NCBI RefSeq assembly: GCF_001885075.1
Contig: NZ_MODU01000004.1
Coordinates: 868,001 to 932,000, forward strand
Length of the DNA: 64,000 nt
Reading direction: 5' to 3'
DNA from: Alteromonas sp. V450
GTDB taxonomy: Bacteria > Pseudomonadota > Gammaproteobacteria > Enterobacterales > Alteromonadaceae
Positions 43,140 through 53,055 of the stretch are shown here, piece by piece. How positions within the stretch are numbered: the stretch's first letter is position 1; each line of letters begins with the position of its first letter. The position numbers and the translations under genes were made by a program. The notes beneath the pieces are model-generated. The model worked only from the letters and a program-made list of their open reading frames with translations. It ran no database searches and was not told where the DNA came from.

Positions 43140-43631
43140 TCAGCATTTTCGCAAAATACTCTTGCATGAACGACAGTAGTAGCTGGCGCCTTTAACAATT
43201 CTGTTGTGCCGTCTGGTAGTAAGATTGAATTGATTGCAGTCACATTGATACAAAAACGTCTTTGTACTGGTAGAGGTTGTAAAGCCGTGAGTTACACTGG
43301 GCACACAATCAAATACGTTTGTCATAATTGACTGCCACTCTTTCCCATGAGGCTTCACTTTTCCATACAACTGCCAGACGACTAGGTGACTCACTTCGTG
43401 TGGTACTACGTCGCTAAGAAATTGTGTTTCGTTATCTCTGTAGAGCAAAGGATGAAAGTTAATACGGTTTTGTTGAAGAAAGGCCGTTCCAGCGTTTCTC
43501 CCGGATCGTCTAAAAGTCAAAGAGGGTCGAGCGAAGGTCTTATTTAAAATAAGTTCTGCACGCTCGTAACAATTAAAAACAGCGTCGGTGATTAATCGAC
43601 GCTGTTCGGTGTTTAAATCAGCTGTAGAAAT
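43140..43631 (-). CDS. sprT: SprT-family zinc metalloprotease-like protein, ATT start
   Basis: The protein has 163 aa if translation starts at ATT 43631. The zinc motif HEVSH lies in DVVPHEVSHLVVWQLYG. PHGKEWQSIM, the Cys pairs CDC and CRSCK, and TTRRHNRIVKGASYYC match E. coli SprT (165 aa). In-frame homology (TEQRRLITDAVFNCYERAELIL and RPSLTFRRSGRNAGTAFLQ) extends well upstream of the first canonical start (TTG 43520). An in-frame TGA at 43641-43643 limits extension, and no ATG/GTG/TTG exists between. GAGG lies 7 nt before the ATT. Non-canonical initiation or a small sequence error upstream are both possible. Confidence 0.75.
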   Translation of the reverse strand: MSTADLNTEQRRLITDAVFNCYERAELILNKTFARPSLTFRRSGRNAGTAFLQQNRINFHPLLYRDNETQFLSDVVPHEVSHLVVWQLYGKVKPHGKEWQSIMTNVFDCVPSVTHGFTTSTSTKTFLYQCDCNQFNLTTRRHNRIVKGASYYCRSCKSILRKC

Positions 43632-43671
43632 AACGCAGCCTCATCTTTTACATTGGTATCCTATTGTTAGC

Positions 43672-45537
43672 TTACTCAACCGTACACGGTAGGCAAAGGA
43701 CGTAGGTTCCTTTAGGGTCGTTGAGCTCGTTAACGAGGTTGAATTCACTCAGTACGCGCTTGAATTCGTTGATAAGGGCAGAATCAGTGTTGCCAAACTG
43801 CCATTTACCCACCACAGTCATTGCCTGACCAAAGAACTCCTTCCAAAAGATTTCTTGAGCAGAAAGGCTGCGTTTAACATAGTGCGTGTCAAACTCTTCA
43901 AGTTCGGCCATTTCAGCAGCAGCTGCTATGGCATCATCAATAGTACCAAGTTCATCCACCAGGCCAAGTTCTAGTGCATCAGAACCAATCCATACACGAC
44001 CTTGCGCAATTTTATCAACATCTTCAACACTCATGTTTCGAGCACTAGCTACCAATGATAGGAAGTTACCATACGTGTTCTCAACGTTACGTTGTAATAT
44101 CTGCGCAAATTGCGGTGCAAGAGGGCGTACAGGCGAAAATCCAGCTAATTCAGTTGAACCCACGCCGTCACTATGAATACCCACATAATCTAGTGAGTCT
44201 TGATAAGTCATAAACATACCGAACACGCCTATTGAACCGGTGATGGTACTCGGGCTCGCAATTATCTTATCAGTGCTAGCAGCAATCCAGTAACCGCCAG
44301 AAGCAGCGTAAGTGCTCATTGATGCAATAACTGGCTTTCCGGCTAACTGTAGCTGAAGTACCTCTTGTCTGATGATCTCCGACGCAAATGCACTGCCTCC
44401 TGGAGAATCGATTTGAAGCACCACCGCTTTAACATTTTCGTCCTGTCGTGCTTTTCGCAACAAACGTGCTGTACTGTCGCCGCCAATGGTACCGGCTTTT
44501 TGGTTACCATCAAGAATAGTGCCTTTGGCTACGACAATTGCAACTTTGTCGATGTCTTTTTCGACAACTGGCATAGGCGGGTTGATTACTTTGAGGTACG
44601 TATTGTAGGCAGTAGCGTTTATACCAAGCTCTTCATCATCAGTGCCGACGAGCTCAATTAATTCACTTCTTATTTCTTCACGCGTTTTTAGTGCGTCAAC
44701 CCAGTTATTTTCAAGCGCGTATTGCGCGAAGTCGCCACCGGCAGCTTCAAATTTAGCCAAAAGCCCGTCTAGGGTTTCGTCAAAGTTGGTAACGTCGAGA
44801 CCGCGAGCTGCAGCAACATCTTCTTTGTACTGTGACCAATATCCGTCTAACCACAGCTTATTTGCCTCTTTCGCTTCTTCAGACATGTCGTTGCGCATGA
44901 ATGGTTCAACAGCAGACTTAAATGTGCCTACACGGAATATATGAGTAGTCACCTTCAGCTTTTCTAAAACATCTTTGAAATACATACCGAAGCTGCCATA
45001 ACCTTCGAACATCAAACTACCCATAGGGTTCAGGTAAACATGGTCGGCGTGAGCAGCAAGATAATATTGCGCTTGCGAGTAGTAATCGCCAATAGCGTAA
45101 ACGGGTTTCTCAGAGGTTTTAAATTCATCAATAGCGTTGGCAATAATGCGTAGCTTGTCTAAGCCGCCACCAGAGAAATTTTTGAGATCTAAGACTAACG
45201 CTTTAATTCGGCGGTCTTTTTGTGCGTTTTCGAGTACTTTAACAACTTCTCGAACGAGCAATTCAGGGTTTTCAGGCTGATTACCTAATGACTCTTGTAA
45301 GAACTGTTCAAATGGGTCAACGCTTTCTTTTTCAATGACAAGCCTTCCCTTCAAAGATAAGAACAGTGCACTGTCTTTTTTTACTGTTAATTTTTCATCG
45401 CCTGACCCTGCCACTGCGATAATTAATCCAACGCAAATAACAAGAAAAATAAGATTAAAAAATAGTTTGCGGCTGAAGTTCAATACTGTCCACAAGCCAA
45501 TAAATAAGGATTTAGTCCAACTTCCTTTGGCTGCCAT
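43672..45537 (-). CDS. sppA: Signal peptide peptidase SppA, 67-kDa type
   Basis: The protein has 621 aa with an N-terminal membrane anchor (LFFNLIFLVICVGLIIAVAG). Two tandem crotonase-like S49 domains hold the Lys region in the first (YAIGDYYSQAQYYLAAHADHVYLNPMG) and the Ser nucleophile in the second (DSPGGSAFASEIIRQEV), with SMSTYAASGGYWIAA after it. It degrades cleaved signal peptides in the inner membrane. Its length matches the E. coli tandem-domain enzyme (618 aa). Confidence 0.95.
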   Translation of the reverse strand: MAAKGSWTKSLFIGLWTVLNFSRKLFFNLIFLVICVGLIIAVAGSGDEKLTVKKDSALFLSLKGRLVIEKESVDPFEQFLQESLGNQPENPELLVREVVKVLENAQKDRRIKALVLDLKNFSGGGLDKLRIIANAIDEFKTSEKPVYAIGDYYSQAQYYLAAHADHVYLNPMGSLMFEGYGSFGMYFKDVLEKLKVTTHIFRVGTFKSAVEPFMRNDMSEEAKEANKLWLDGYWSQYKEDVAAARGLDVTNFDETLDGLLAKFEAAGGDFAQYALENNWVDALKTREEIRSELIELVGTDDEELGINATAYNTYLKVINPPMPVVEKDIDKVAIVVAKGTILDGNQKAGTIGGDSTARLLRKARQDENVKAVVLQIDSPGGSAFASEIIRQEVLQLQLAGKPVIASMSTYAASGGYWIAASTDKIIASPSTITGSIGVFGMFMTYQDSLDYVGIHSDGVGSTELAGFSPVRPLAPQFAQILQRNVENTYGNFLSLVASARNMSVEDVDKIAQGRVWIGSDALELGLVDELGTIDDAIAAAAEMAELEEFDTHYVKRSLSAQEIFWKEFFGQAMTVVGKWQFGNTDSALINEFKRVLSEFNLVNELNDPKGTYVLCLPCTVE

Positions 45538-45940
45538 AAATTACTACCTTTGTTAGTGGTCCAAAAATGGATCGTTCGATTCGTAGAATAATAATGACAT
45601 TATGTTACTTAAATCTTCTAAAATCGCGAATTTATTTGTAAGCGTTTGTTATTAAATTACACTGACGAATGCGCTTTATCGTTTTTGAAAGTCTATATGA
45701 CTAACATTTTCCTAAAAATGAACGGCAAAGAAATATGCCATTATGATTGATCTGATTTCAGCACTTGATTATGTCCTGTTGCTCACGGCTCGTTGCTGTC
45801 TGCGCTGCATACGCTAACATTCAACTTAAATGAATCACGTTTCACTATCACCCAATCGATGTTAGCTGCATCACAGAAAATGAAATTTTATTTAATGTTT
45901 CACGTTCTAGTAAATATCAAAACAAATCCAATGAATAATT
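45538..45940. other. Intergenic region sppA/DoxX gene
   Basis: 403 bp, strongly AT-rich, holding the promoters of two divergent genes. A 64-codon frame overlapping the DoxX start is not credible. Confidence 0.5.
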
Positions 45941-46573
45941 ATGAAAAAAATTTATACAAGATTGGTAACACAACTTACCCAATGTGATGGAATACCTCTA
46001 CTACTGATACGTCTATATCTCGCGCCTGTGATGATTCAAGCCGGATGGAATAAAGCTGTAAACTTTAACAATATCGTTGAGTGGTTTGGTAACCCCGATT
46101 GGGGATTGGGACTACCACTGCCATTTATCATGGCAATTCTAGCGACGGCGGCTGAATTAATCGGGGGATTCTTTTTGCTTATTGGTTTGCTCACGCGACT
46201 GGTCAGTATTCCCTTAATCGTCACTATGGTTGTAGCGATGGTGACGGTGCACGCCGAACACGGATGGCTTGCCATTGCTGATGCATCCTCATGGCTTGCC
46301 GACGGTACATTATTGTTAAATGAAAACATTATGTCTGCGCCAGAAAAACTCGCCGCCGCAAAATCTATTCTTCAAGAACATGGGCATTACGAATGGCTAA
46401 CTTCTAGCGGCAACTTTGTTGTGCTAAACAATGGTGTGGAATTTGCCGCTACCTATTTCATTATGCTACTAACCTTACTTGTTTTTGGTGGAGGGCGTTA
46501 TGTAAGCGTTGACTTTTATGCACATCGATTGTTCAAAACTTCTAATAGCGATACACAAGAAAAAAATGAGTAA
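45941..46573 (+). CDS. DoxX-family membrane protein
   Basis: The protein has 210 aa. RLYLAPVMIQAGWNKAVNF is the DoxX start. It has four predicted membrane helices (about 20-40, 60-85, 88-108, 165-190), with a soluble loop of ~50 residues (WLADGTLLLNENIMSAPEKLAAAK...) between helices 3 and 4 that is longer than usual. The family is linked to redox and thiol stress in some bacteria, but the function here is not known. No Shine-Dalgarno is evident. Confidence 0.88.
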   Translation: MKKIYTRLVTQLTQCDGIPLLLIRLYLAPVMIQAGWNKAVNFNNIVEWFGNPDWGLGLPLPFIMAILATAAELIGGFFLLIGLLTRLVSIPLIVTMVVAMVTVHAEHGWLAIADASSWLADGTLLLNENIMSAPEKLAAAKSILQEHGHYEWLTSSGNFVVLNNGVEFAATYFIMLLTLLVFGGGRYVSVDFYAHRLFKTSNSDTQEKNE

Positions 46574-46730
46574 ATTTAATGTTTTTTCAGCGTAACGATG
46601 AGTGGAAACAAAGTTTCATAAAACACCGTTTTATTACTGGTCTTTTTTATTCCTGAGCCGTAGGATCTTGCGTGCGGCCTGCAATTTGCGGTGGTCGCAT
46701 ACAATGATTTATTTGACAGTAGGACTGCAG

Positions 46731-47282
46731 ATGGACGCACTAACACTATTACTTAATCGAAGCTCACAACCAAGGCTTCAATCACCGGCGCCAAGCGGTG
46801 ATGCTTTAGAAAATATTATGCAGGCCGCGCTGCGAGCACCAGATCATGCTTGCCTTACACCGTGGCGTTTTATTGTGTGTACTGGGAAAGGGCTTGAAAA
46901 GCTTGGTGCACTGTATGAACAGTCTGCTATAAATAATGAGAAATCGCAGAAGGAAATCGAGCGTGCCGTTCAGCTACCTCATCGTGCTCCTATGATTATC
47001 GTAGCTATTGCCAAACACACTGAGCACGAAAAAGTACCACGTGTTGAACAAATTGCCTCTGCAAGCTGTGGTGTAATGGCTATGCAAATGGCGGCAGTGG
47101 CGCAAGGGTTTAACGGAATGTGGCGCACCGGCAGTTATGCACACTGCGAAACAGTAAGAAACGGTTTAGGATTAAGTGAAGACGATGAACTCGTAGGGTT
47201 TTTATACTTGGGCACGCCAGCATTTGAACCTGCGCCTAAGCCACAAAGAAACAGTGCTGATTATTTCGAGTTTTGGCAGTAG
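46731..47282 (+). CDS. YdjA-like NAD(P)H nitroreductase
   Basis: The protein has 183 aa, the same length as E. coli YdjA. MDALTLLLNRSSQPRLQSPAPSG, ALRAPDHACLTPWRFIVC (FMN contacts), QIASASCGVMAMQMAAVAQGFNGMWRTG and EDDELVGFLYLGTP are typical of the small FMN nitroreductase subgroup. A longer frame reaches 46602, but only the part from ATG 46731 resembles the family. The physiological substrate is unknown. Confidence 0.92.
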   Translation: MDALTLLLNRSSQPRLQSPAPSGDALENIMQAALRAPDHACLTPWRFIVCTGKGLEKLGALYEQSAINNEKSQKEIERAVQLPHRAPMIIVAIAKHTEHEKVPRVEQIASASCGVMAMQMAAVAQGFNGMWRTGSYAHCETVRNGLGLSEDDELVGFLYLGTPAFEPAPKPQRNSADYFEFWQ

Positions 47283-47442
47283 TGCTTAGCCATACTGGAG
47301 TGCCGTTTAAACAAAACGCCTTGTAAGCACTAAAGAAAAAGCCTCTCACATCGGGCTGTTGCTAGAAGCAGTGTATCAACAGCCCACAGTGATTATCTTA
47401 AAAGGCAACTATCGAAAAAGACAACTATCTGAAAACACGTGC

Positions 47443-48303
47443 CTAGAAAACCAAGTCTACATTGTAGCCAGCGAATTTTCTGATGTTAATTACCCGATCA
47501 CCATCTAGCATCCAATACTGACCTTTAACGCCCTGCAACACGCCCTTAAATGACGGGTCCTTATCAAGGTTTAAAGACTTTATTTTCACCGGATATTCTT
47601 CAACAGGGTAGTGTATATCGTGTATTGGGGTAGTCACTTCTGAAACCGCCTGAAGCCCTTTTTCTTGTTTGAGGGCGTCTAAATCACTTTCAATCTTACT
47701 CATTAGTTCTTTTTTTACCTGCGCTAGGTCAACCTCATCAGGCTTGCCTTTGAGCATGGTGCGCCAATTGGTTTTATCGGCAATATGGTCTTTGCACAAT
47801 GTTTCAACTAAACCACTTGTTAGTCTGTCTGGCACGCGTAACATCACCGTCGCCTGCGTGGCCCCTTGGTCCATCCATCGGGTAGACACGCCTTCGGTCA
47901 CTTGCCGGGTAATGCCTACTTTCACTGTGCCGGTGTTTGCTAAGTAAACAAAGTGCTCACTAAAGCAATGTTCTTCTCCCCACTGCGGCTCTCTGCACGT
48001 GCCTTCGTGGTAATGGCACTTTTCGGGCTTGATAATACAACTGTCGCACTGAGCGAGAGAAATGAGGCAAGGGTAGCAGTAACCTTGGTTAAAACTTTTT
48101 TTGGTTTTTCGGTTACAGTGAACGCAGTTAATGTCGCCAGAAAAGGTAACAGATACTTCTTTACCGATAAGATCGTTGATATCTATCAGTGCATCGCCGA
48201 TAGGAAGTGTGTACTGGACCTTGTTGTTTTCATCAGCTGAGGTACGCATTTTTTTAAGCATACCTGAATAGTTTGTCGTCACGTGTATAACCTTATTTTT
48301 CAT
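47443..48303 (-). CDS. DUF2797 protein with Cys clusters
   Basis: The protein has 286 aa. A zinc-ribbon-like pair (CVHCNRKTKK...GYCYPC) and a second group (CDSCIIKPEKCHYHEGTC) are followed by HCFSEHFVYLANTGTVKVGITR, which resembles a GIY-YIG-like core. VETLCKDHIADKTNWRTML is also conserved in the family as I recall it. The function is unknown. The start may instead be the internal Met 14 codons later (MLKKMRTS). It precedes no obvious operon partner. Confidence 0.8.
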   Translation of the reverse strand: MKNKVIHVTTNYSGMLKKMRTSADENNKVQYTLPIGDALIDINDLIGKEVSVTFSGDINCVHCNRKTKKSFNQGYCYPCLISLAQCDSCIIKPEKCHYHEGTCREPQWGEEHCFSEHFVYLANTGTVKVGITRQVTEGVSTRWMDQGATQATVMLRVPDRLTSGLVETLCKDHIADKTNWRTMLKGKPDEVDLAQVKKELMSKIESDLDALKQEKGLQAVSEVTTPIHDIHYPVEEYPVKIKSLNLDKDPSFKGVLQGVKGQYWMLDGDRVINIRKFAGYNVDLVF

Positions 48304-48371
48304 ACGTTTATGAGTTAGCTTGAAAGCTAAGTACGCTAGCCTAGCCCTGAGAAATAACGTTTAGAACAGGC

Positions 48372-49379
48372 TTAGTCGCTTAGTTCACCGCGTAAGTTTT
48401 GAGTCAGTAACTGGCACAGCTCATCAAAAGGCAAACCTTTGCTAAGCAAGTAATGTAGCTTCGCTAACGCCGCTTCGGGTGTCATGTCGCTTCCCGACAG
48501 TACGCCAACCTCTTGCAAGCCGTGTCCTGTGGCGTACCCCCCCATGTTTACGCGTCCGCGCATACATTGGGTACAATTCAAAACCGGAATTTCACGAGAT
48601 TTGGCGTATTTTAACTGAGCAATAAGCTCGGGGTTCTGAGGCGCATTGCCCACGCCATAGCTAAGTAAAATAAGGGCATTCACTGGCTGCTGCAGGGTAT
48701 TTTTAATTACCTCAGGTGCAATGCCTGGGTATAAACTCACCATGCCTATAGGCTGTGCTTTTACGTTCGATACCGTTAAAGCATTGCTTGGGCTTTCGGC
48801 TAGTTCACCCGCTTTAAGCCGAATGTTGATGCCGGCTTCTAACAAAGGAGGAAAGTTTGGAGAATCGAAAGCACTAAAGCCGTCTGCATCTACTTTTCGG
48901 CTTCGATTGCCCCGTAAAAGCCGGTTATTGAAGAATAGGCCTACTTCCGCAATGGGAAAGTTAGCTGCAACATATAAAGCGTTTAACAGGTTCACTTGGC
49001 CATCAGAGCGAAGTTCTGCCAATGGGATTTGGGAGCCTGTCACAATCACCGGCTTTGATAAGTCTTCCAGCATAAAGCTTAATGCAGACGCAGTGTAGGC
49101 CATTGTGTCTGTTCCATGAAGAATGATGAAACCATCATATTTATCATAGTTTTCGGCAATATCATCGGCGATACGCTGCCAGTCTGACGGGTCCATATCT
49201 GATGAATCGATAAGGTTATCGTACTCATGCAAAGTGAAAAGAGGCATTTCTGCGCGGTGAAACTCAGGCATCTTTGTAAGCGTGTCTGATAAGAAGCCTG
49301 CAGCGGGTACGTAGCCTTGCTTAGAGGGCTTCATACCAATTGTACCGCCCGTGTAGGCGATATATATATGTTTGCGCAT
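48372..49379 (-). CDS. ansA: Cytoplasmic L-asparaginase I
   Basis: The protein has 335 aa. The first catalytic Thr lies in IYIAYTGGTIGMKPS, the second triad in LHGTDTMAYTASALSFML. VTGSQIPLAELRSDGQVNLLNAL and FNNRLLRGNRSRKVDADGFSAFDSPNFPPL fit the type I enzyme. No signal peptide is present, so it is cytoplasmic. It hydrolyses Asn to Asp and ammonia. Confidence 0.95.
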   Translation of the reverse strand: MRKHIYIAYTGGTIGMKPSKQGYVPAAGFLSDTLTKMPEFHRAEMPLFTLHEYDNLIDSSDMDPSDWQRIADDIAENYDKYDGFIILHGTDTMAYTASALSFMLEDLSKPVIVTGSQIPLAELRSDGQVNLLNALYVAANFPIAEVGLFFNNRLLRGNRSRKVDADGFSAFDSPNFPPLLEAGINIRLKAGELAESPSNALTVSNVKAQPIGMVSLYPGIAPEVIKNTLQQPVNALILLSYGVGNAPQNPELIAQLKYAKSREIPVLNCTQCMRGRVNMGGYATGHGLQEVGVLSGSDMTPEAALAKLHYLLSKGLPFDELCQLLTQNLRGELSD

Positions 49380-49489
49380 GAAATAACCTTACCCTTAGTT
49401 TGGGATTGCTCTTTTAAAAAGGGGATAGCGTAATTTGTCGGGCATTCTAACAATACTCTTGGGTTTGTCACCCAGAAATACGAAGCTAC

Positions 49490-49515
49490 AAAAAAAGCGG
49501 TGACTATCACCGCTT
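49490..49515 (-). terminator. Terminator at the end of the lip gene block
   Basis: aagcggtga / tcaccgctt stem, ending in eight T on the minus strand, 50 bp past the lipA stop. Confidence 0.9.
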
Positions 49516-49564
49516 GTTTTTGTAAACACTTTTATAAGCGAAGGGCATAGCCTTTCGCTCGTAA

Positions 49565-50527
49565 CTATTTAACTTCTTTACCTGCAGCTTGTTGGTCAGC
49601 GTGGTAGCTAGAACGAACCATTGGACCACATGCCGCGTGGGTGAAACCAATCTCTTTAGCATAGTCACCTAAAGCATCGAACTCTTTCGGGTGAACATAG
49701 CGTTTAACCGGATAGTGGTGACGGCTAGGCTGAAGATATTGACCCAAGGTCAGCATGTCTACATCATGAGCGCGCAAATCATCAAGTACACCTTGGATCT
49801 CTTCGTTTTCTTCACCCATACCCATCATCAGACCTGACTTTGTCATCACGTCCGGATGCTGTGCTTTAAACTTCTTCAGCAAATCTAACGACCACTGATA
49901 GTTTGCGCCGGGGCGACACTCGCGATACAAGCGTGGAATGGTTTCAAGGTTGTGGTTGAATACGTCCGGTACGCCATTTTTAAAAATCTCAAGCGCACGG
50001 TCCATACGTCCACGGAAGTCCGGGACTAGTACTTCAATGGTCGTTGATGGACTATGTTCGCGAATGGCGTTTATACAGTCTACGAAATGCTGAGCACCAC
50101 CGTCTCGAAGGTCATCGCGGTCTACAGAAGTAATAACCACGTAACGTAGGTTCATTTCTGCGATAGTTTTAGCCAGTTTTTCTGGCTCTTCCGCACTTGG
50201 GGGAAGGGGTTTACCATGAGCCACATCACAGAAAGGGCAGCGACGGGTGCAAATATCACCCAAAATCATGAAGGTTGCAGTACCGTGATTGAAACATTCG
50301 GCAAGGTTTGGGCAGCTTGCTTCTTCACATACAGAATGAAGGTTGTTTTTGCGCAGGGTTTGCTTGATATGGTCAATCTTCTCGGTAGTACGAGGTAACT
50401 TAATTTTTATCCATTCAGGCTTGCGCAGCATTTCTTCCTTTTCTGTAGGAATAATGGTGACAGGTATGTGTTTTACTTTTTCATCATCGCGAAGTTTTAC
50501 CCCCGCTTGAGGTCGTGCGTTACTCAT
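49565..50527 (-). CDS. lipA: Lipoyl synthase
   Basis: The protein has 320 aa and is a radical-SAM enzyme. Auxiliary cluster [15 protein letters not shown] cluster CTRRCPFCD, then [13 protein letters not shown] and [12 protein letters not shown]. It inserts sulfur at C6 and C8 of protein-bound octanoate. ATG 50527 overlaps the lipB stop by 8 bp. A longer in-frame start 30 bp upstream is less likely because it lies further inside lipB. Confidence 0.97.
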   Translation of the reverse strand: MSNARPQAGVKLRDDEKVKHIPVTIIPTEKEEMLRKPEWIKIKLPRTTEKIDHIKQTLRKNNLHSVCEEASCPNLAECFNHGTATFMILGDICTRRCPFCDVAHGKPLPPSAEEPEKLAKTIAEMNLRYVVITSVDRDDLRDGGAQHFVDCINAIREHSPSTTIEVLVPDFRGRMDRALEIFKNGVPDVFNHNLETIPRLYRECRPGANYQWSLDLLKKFKAQHPDVMTKSGLMMGMGEENEEIQGVLDDLRAHDVDMLTLGQYLQPSRHHYPVKRYVHPKEFDALGDYAKEIGFTHAACGPMVRSSYHADQQAAGKEVK

Positions 50528-51191
50528 CAAAACCTTCTTTGTATGTTGGCTGTGCAAGGGAAAGCGCTTCTAGTAACAATTGCGTTAATTCCTTGCCAGC
50601 GGTTTCAAGTGTCGTTGGACCATTAAGGCGCGCGGTATCGATCATTTCCATACCGGCGTAACCACATGGGTTGATACGCTGAAACGGTGATAGGTCCATA
50701 TTAACATTTAAAGCCAAGCCGTGAAACGAGCAGCCATTACGTATTCTTAAACCAAGCGAGCACACTTTTTTCTCATCAACGTACACACCAGGCGCATCGG
50801 GCTTTGGGTAGGCTTTCACGTCATACTTGGCAAGTAGTCCGACCACTGCTTCTTCCATCGCGGTGACTAAATGACGAACACCAAGCTTTCTTCGCTTAAT
50901 ATTAAGCATAAGGTAAATGACTTGCTGACCCGGGCCGTGGTAGGTTACTTGCCCACCTCGGTCAACCTGTACTATCGGTATGTCACCAGGCATTAAAATA
51001 TGCTCTGCTTTACCGGCTTGCCCTTGTGTAAACACGGCTTCGTGCTCAACCAGCCATATTTCGTCTTGTGTTTGTTGGTCGCGCTCATCAGTGAAGCGTT
51101 TCATCGCTTCAAAGATTGGTGCATAGGGCTGACGACCGAGTTGACGTACTATAACACCTTCTGTACTCGCCAATGTGGACTGCTCGTTCAC
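50520..51191 (-). CDS. lipB: Octanoyltransferase
   Basis: The protein has 223 aa. [44 protein letters not shown] (catalytic Lys just before it) and the acyl-accepting Cys in [12 protein letters not shown]. It moves octanoate from ACP to lipoyl domains, giving the substrate of LipA. The stop overlaps lipA; ybeD ends directly at its start (51192). Confidence 0.97.
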   Translation of the reverse strand: MNEQSTLASTEGVIVRQLGRQPYAPIFEAMKRFTDERDQQTQDEIWLVEHEAVFTQGQAGKAEHILMPGDIPIVQVDRGGQVTYHGPGQQVIYLMLNIKRRKLGVRHLVTAMEEAVVGLLAKYDVKAYPKPDAPGVYVDEKKVCSLGLRIRNGCSFHGLALNVNMDLSPFQRINPCGYAGMEMIDTARLNGPTTLETAGKELTQLLLEALSLAQPTYKEGFDE

Positions 51192-51455
51192 TTAAAGTAC
51201 AACCCTAACCAGCTCTAATTTAGCTAATTCAGTGTAAATAGTTTCCATGTGCTCTTTACTGGTAACGCGCACGCTGATTGACACCGAGTGGTAAGTACCT
51301 TTACTACTTGGCTTTACATTTGGCGAGTAGTCACCTGGAGCGTGCTGTTGAAGACAGCTAATTACCTGTTGGGGTAGGTCTTCATGGGCAACGCCCATCA
51401 CTTTAAATGTTTGGTTTGTTGGAAAATCTAGTAATTCGTCGAAACGGGTATCCAT
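51192..51455 (-). CDS. ybeD: YbeD/DUF493 protein
   Basis: The protein has 87 aa. [64 protein letters not shown] match the family, an ACT-like alpha/beta fold. The position between dacA and lipB is conserved in gammaproteobacteria. The molecular role is unknown. Confidence 0.94.
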   Translation of the reverse strand: MDTRFDELLDFPTNQTFKVMGVAHEDLPQQVISCLQQHAPGDYSPNVKPSSKGTYHSVSISVRVTSKEHMETIYTELAKLELVRVVL

Positions 51456-51485
51456 GCGATATCCTTGGTACTTAAAATATCATAT

Positions 51486-51521
51486 AAAAAAACGGCCAGA
51501 TTGTAACAAATCTGGCCGCTT
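51486..51521 (-). terminator. Terminator after dacA
   Basis: cggccagattt / aatctggccg stem followed by a seven-T run on the minus strand, 35 bp past the dacA stop. Confidence 0.92.
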
Positions 51522-51556
51522 CACAACTAGCTTTTTAACGTTTTCAGTATTAACAC

Positions 51557-52741
51557 CTACTCGTCGTCGAATCCTAGCTGAAGCATAATGTAGTCTTTAG
51601 CGCGATTAAAAAAGCTGCCTTCTTTTACTTCTTGAAGTGTTACCAACGGGTAACTCGCTACATCTTCACCGTCTAGCTGCAGGTACAGTTTTCCGACGAC
51701 TTGGCCTTTTGCTAATGGCGCTTCTAGCTTGTCATCAAGTTCAAAATTAGCTTCTAAGTTAGCCGCTTGACCTCGTGGAATAGTAATGGGGGTAGATTGG
51801 TTAATTCCAAGGTCTACCGTTTCTCTGTCGCCCATATAGATACGGTGCGCAACAAAACTATGACCAGCTTGGTACGGTGTCAACGTTTCAAAAAAGCGGA
51901 AACCGTATTTTAGCAATTTCTTATTTTCAACTTTTCGAGCACGTTCGCTGTCGGTACCCATTACCACAGATATTAAGCGCATACCGCCTTGCTCTGCCGA
52001 CGTGATCAGGCTGTATCCCGCGTCTGATGTGTGGCCAGTTTTAATACCATCTACATTTAAGCTTTTATCCCAAAGCAAGCTATTGCGGTTGTATTGCTTT
52101 ATACCGTTGTACGTAAACTCTTTTTCACTGTAAATTTTGTACATTTCTGGCGTTTCAGCAATGAGCGCACGTGACAAAGTGGCCATATCGCGGGGGGTGG
52201 TATAGTGATCCGGATCATGGAGACCATGAGCGTTAACCCAGTTCGAACTTGTCATACCAAGTGATGCAGAGTGTGCATTCATCATGCTGGCAAAAGCAGA
52301 CTCTGAACCCGCCACATGCTCTGCCATGGCAACACAGGCGTCGTTACCTGACTGCACGACAATACCGCGAAGAAGATCACGTACAGAAACTTGTGTACCA
52401 ACTTCAATGAACATTTTTGACGAGTCTGGGAATTTCTTTGCCCACGCATTTTCAGAAATAGTTACTTCGTCATCTAAACTAATGTTGCCGGCCTGCAGCT
52501 CTTTCCCAATAACGTAAATCGTCATAATTTTAGTTAAACTTGCTGGTGCAAGCTGCATATCTGCATTCTTAGATGCAATAACGTGATTTGTTTCAAAATC
52601 GGTAAGTAAAAAACCCTCTGCTGCAACAGTAGGAGCAGGAGGCGTTACCACTGCCGCGTAAGCGGCCTGAAGTAAAGTGCCAAATACGATAAAGGCACAT
52701 GTGAGAAAAGACGGTTTAGCGCGTTGAATTGTTGTTAGCAT
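51557..52741 (-). CDS. dacA: D-alanyl-D-alanine carboxypeptidase, PBP5/6 type
   Basis: The protein has 394 aa. Signal peptide (cleavage near AAYA-AVVTP), S-x-x-K in PASLTKIMT, S-G-N in VQSGNDACVAMAEHV and K-T-G in DGIKTGHTSDAGYSL. A C-terminal beta domain and an amphipathic tail (FFNRAKDYIMLQLGFD) anchor it to the inner membrane. It trims pentapeptides in peptidoglycan. It has its own terminator and a 314-bp gap upstream. Confidence 0.96.
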   Translation of the reverse strand: MLTTIQRAKPSFLTCAFIVFGTLLQAAYAAVVTPPAPTVAAEGFLLTDFETNHVIASKNADMQLAPASLTKIMTIYVIGKELQAGNISLDDEVTISENAWAKKFPDSSKMFIEVGTQVSVRDLLRGIVVQSGNDACVAMAEHVAGSESAFASMMNAHSASLGMTSSNWVNAHGLHDPDHYTTPRDMATLSRALIAETPEMYKIYSEKEFTYNGIKQYNRNSLLWDKSLNVDGIKTGHTSDAGYSLITSAEQGGMRLISVVMGTDSERARKVENKKLLKYGFRFFETLTPYQAGHSFVAHRIYMGDRETVDLGINQSTPITIPRGQAANLEANFELDDKLEAPLAKGQVVGKLYLQLDGEDVASYPLVTLQEVKEGSFFNRAKDYIMLQLGFDDE

Positions 52742-53055
52742 GGTTCTAATTTCTTTGACCGTTGTGTCCGTTTAAATGTAAAGCTTACTCAAAGGCGATA
52801 ATGACCCCCTTTGAGCTACCCGACGTTAGCTTTTATAAATACAGCCTGTGAAATCTTAACGTAAGACTGAATTTAGATCCTAGCGATAAGACTAGGTTTT
52901 ATCAAAAAAGTTTGATGGATAGTAGGGGATAGGCGAAGAAACCGTGATATTGCCTGTTAAATGACACAATATCGCCATATTGTTGTGCGTTTTGTGCGCG
53001 ATGTGACACAGTATGAAAATCAACGCTGTAGTCAAAGCATTCTTTAACGTGGTTG
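52742..53055. other. Gap between rlpA and dacA
   Basis: 314 bp with the dacA promoter region. The small frame spanning 52902-53096 overlaps the rlpA 3' end and has no supporting features. No clear terminator for the rodA-rlpA operon is seen. Confidence 0.5.

Noticed and set aside
47353-47385. Hairpin gggctgttg / caacagccc after the nitroreductase gene
   Set aside because: The stem is good, but neither strand has a following T run, so I do not call a terminator.
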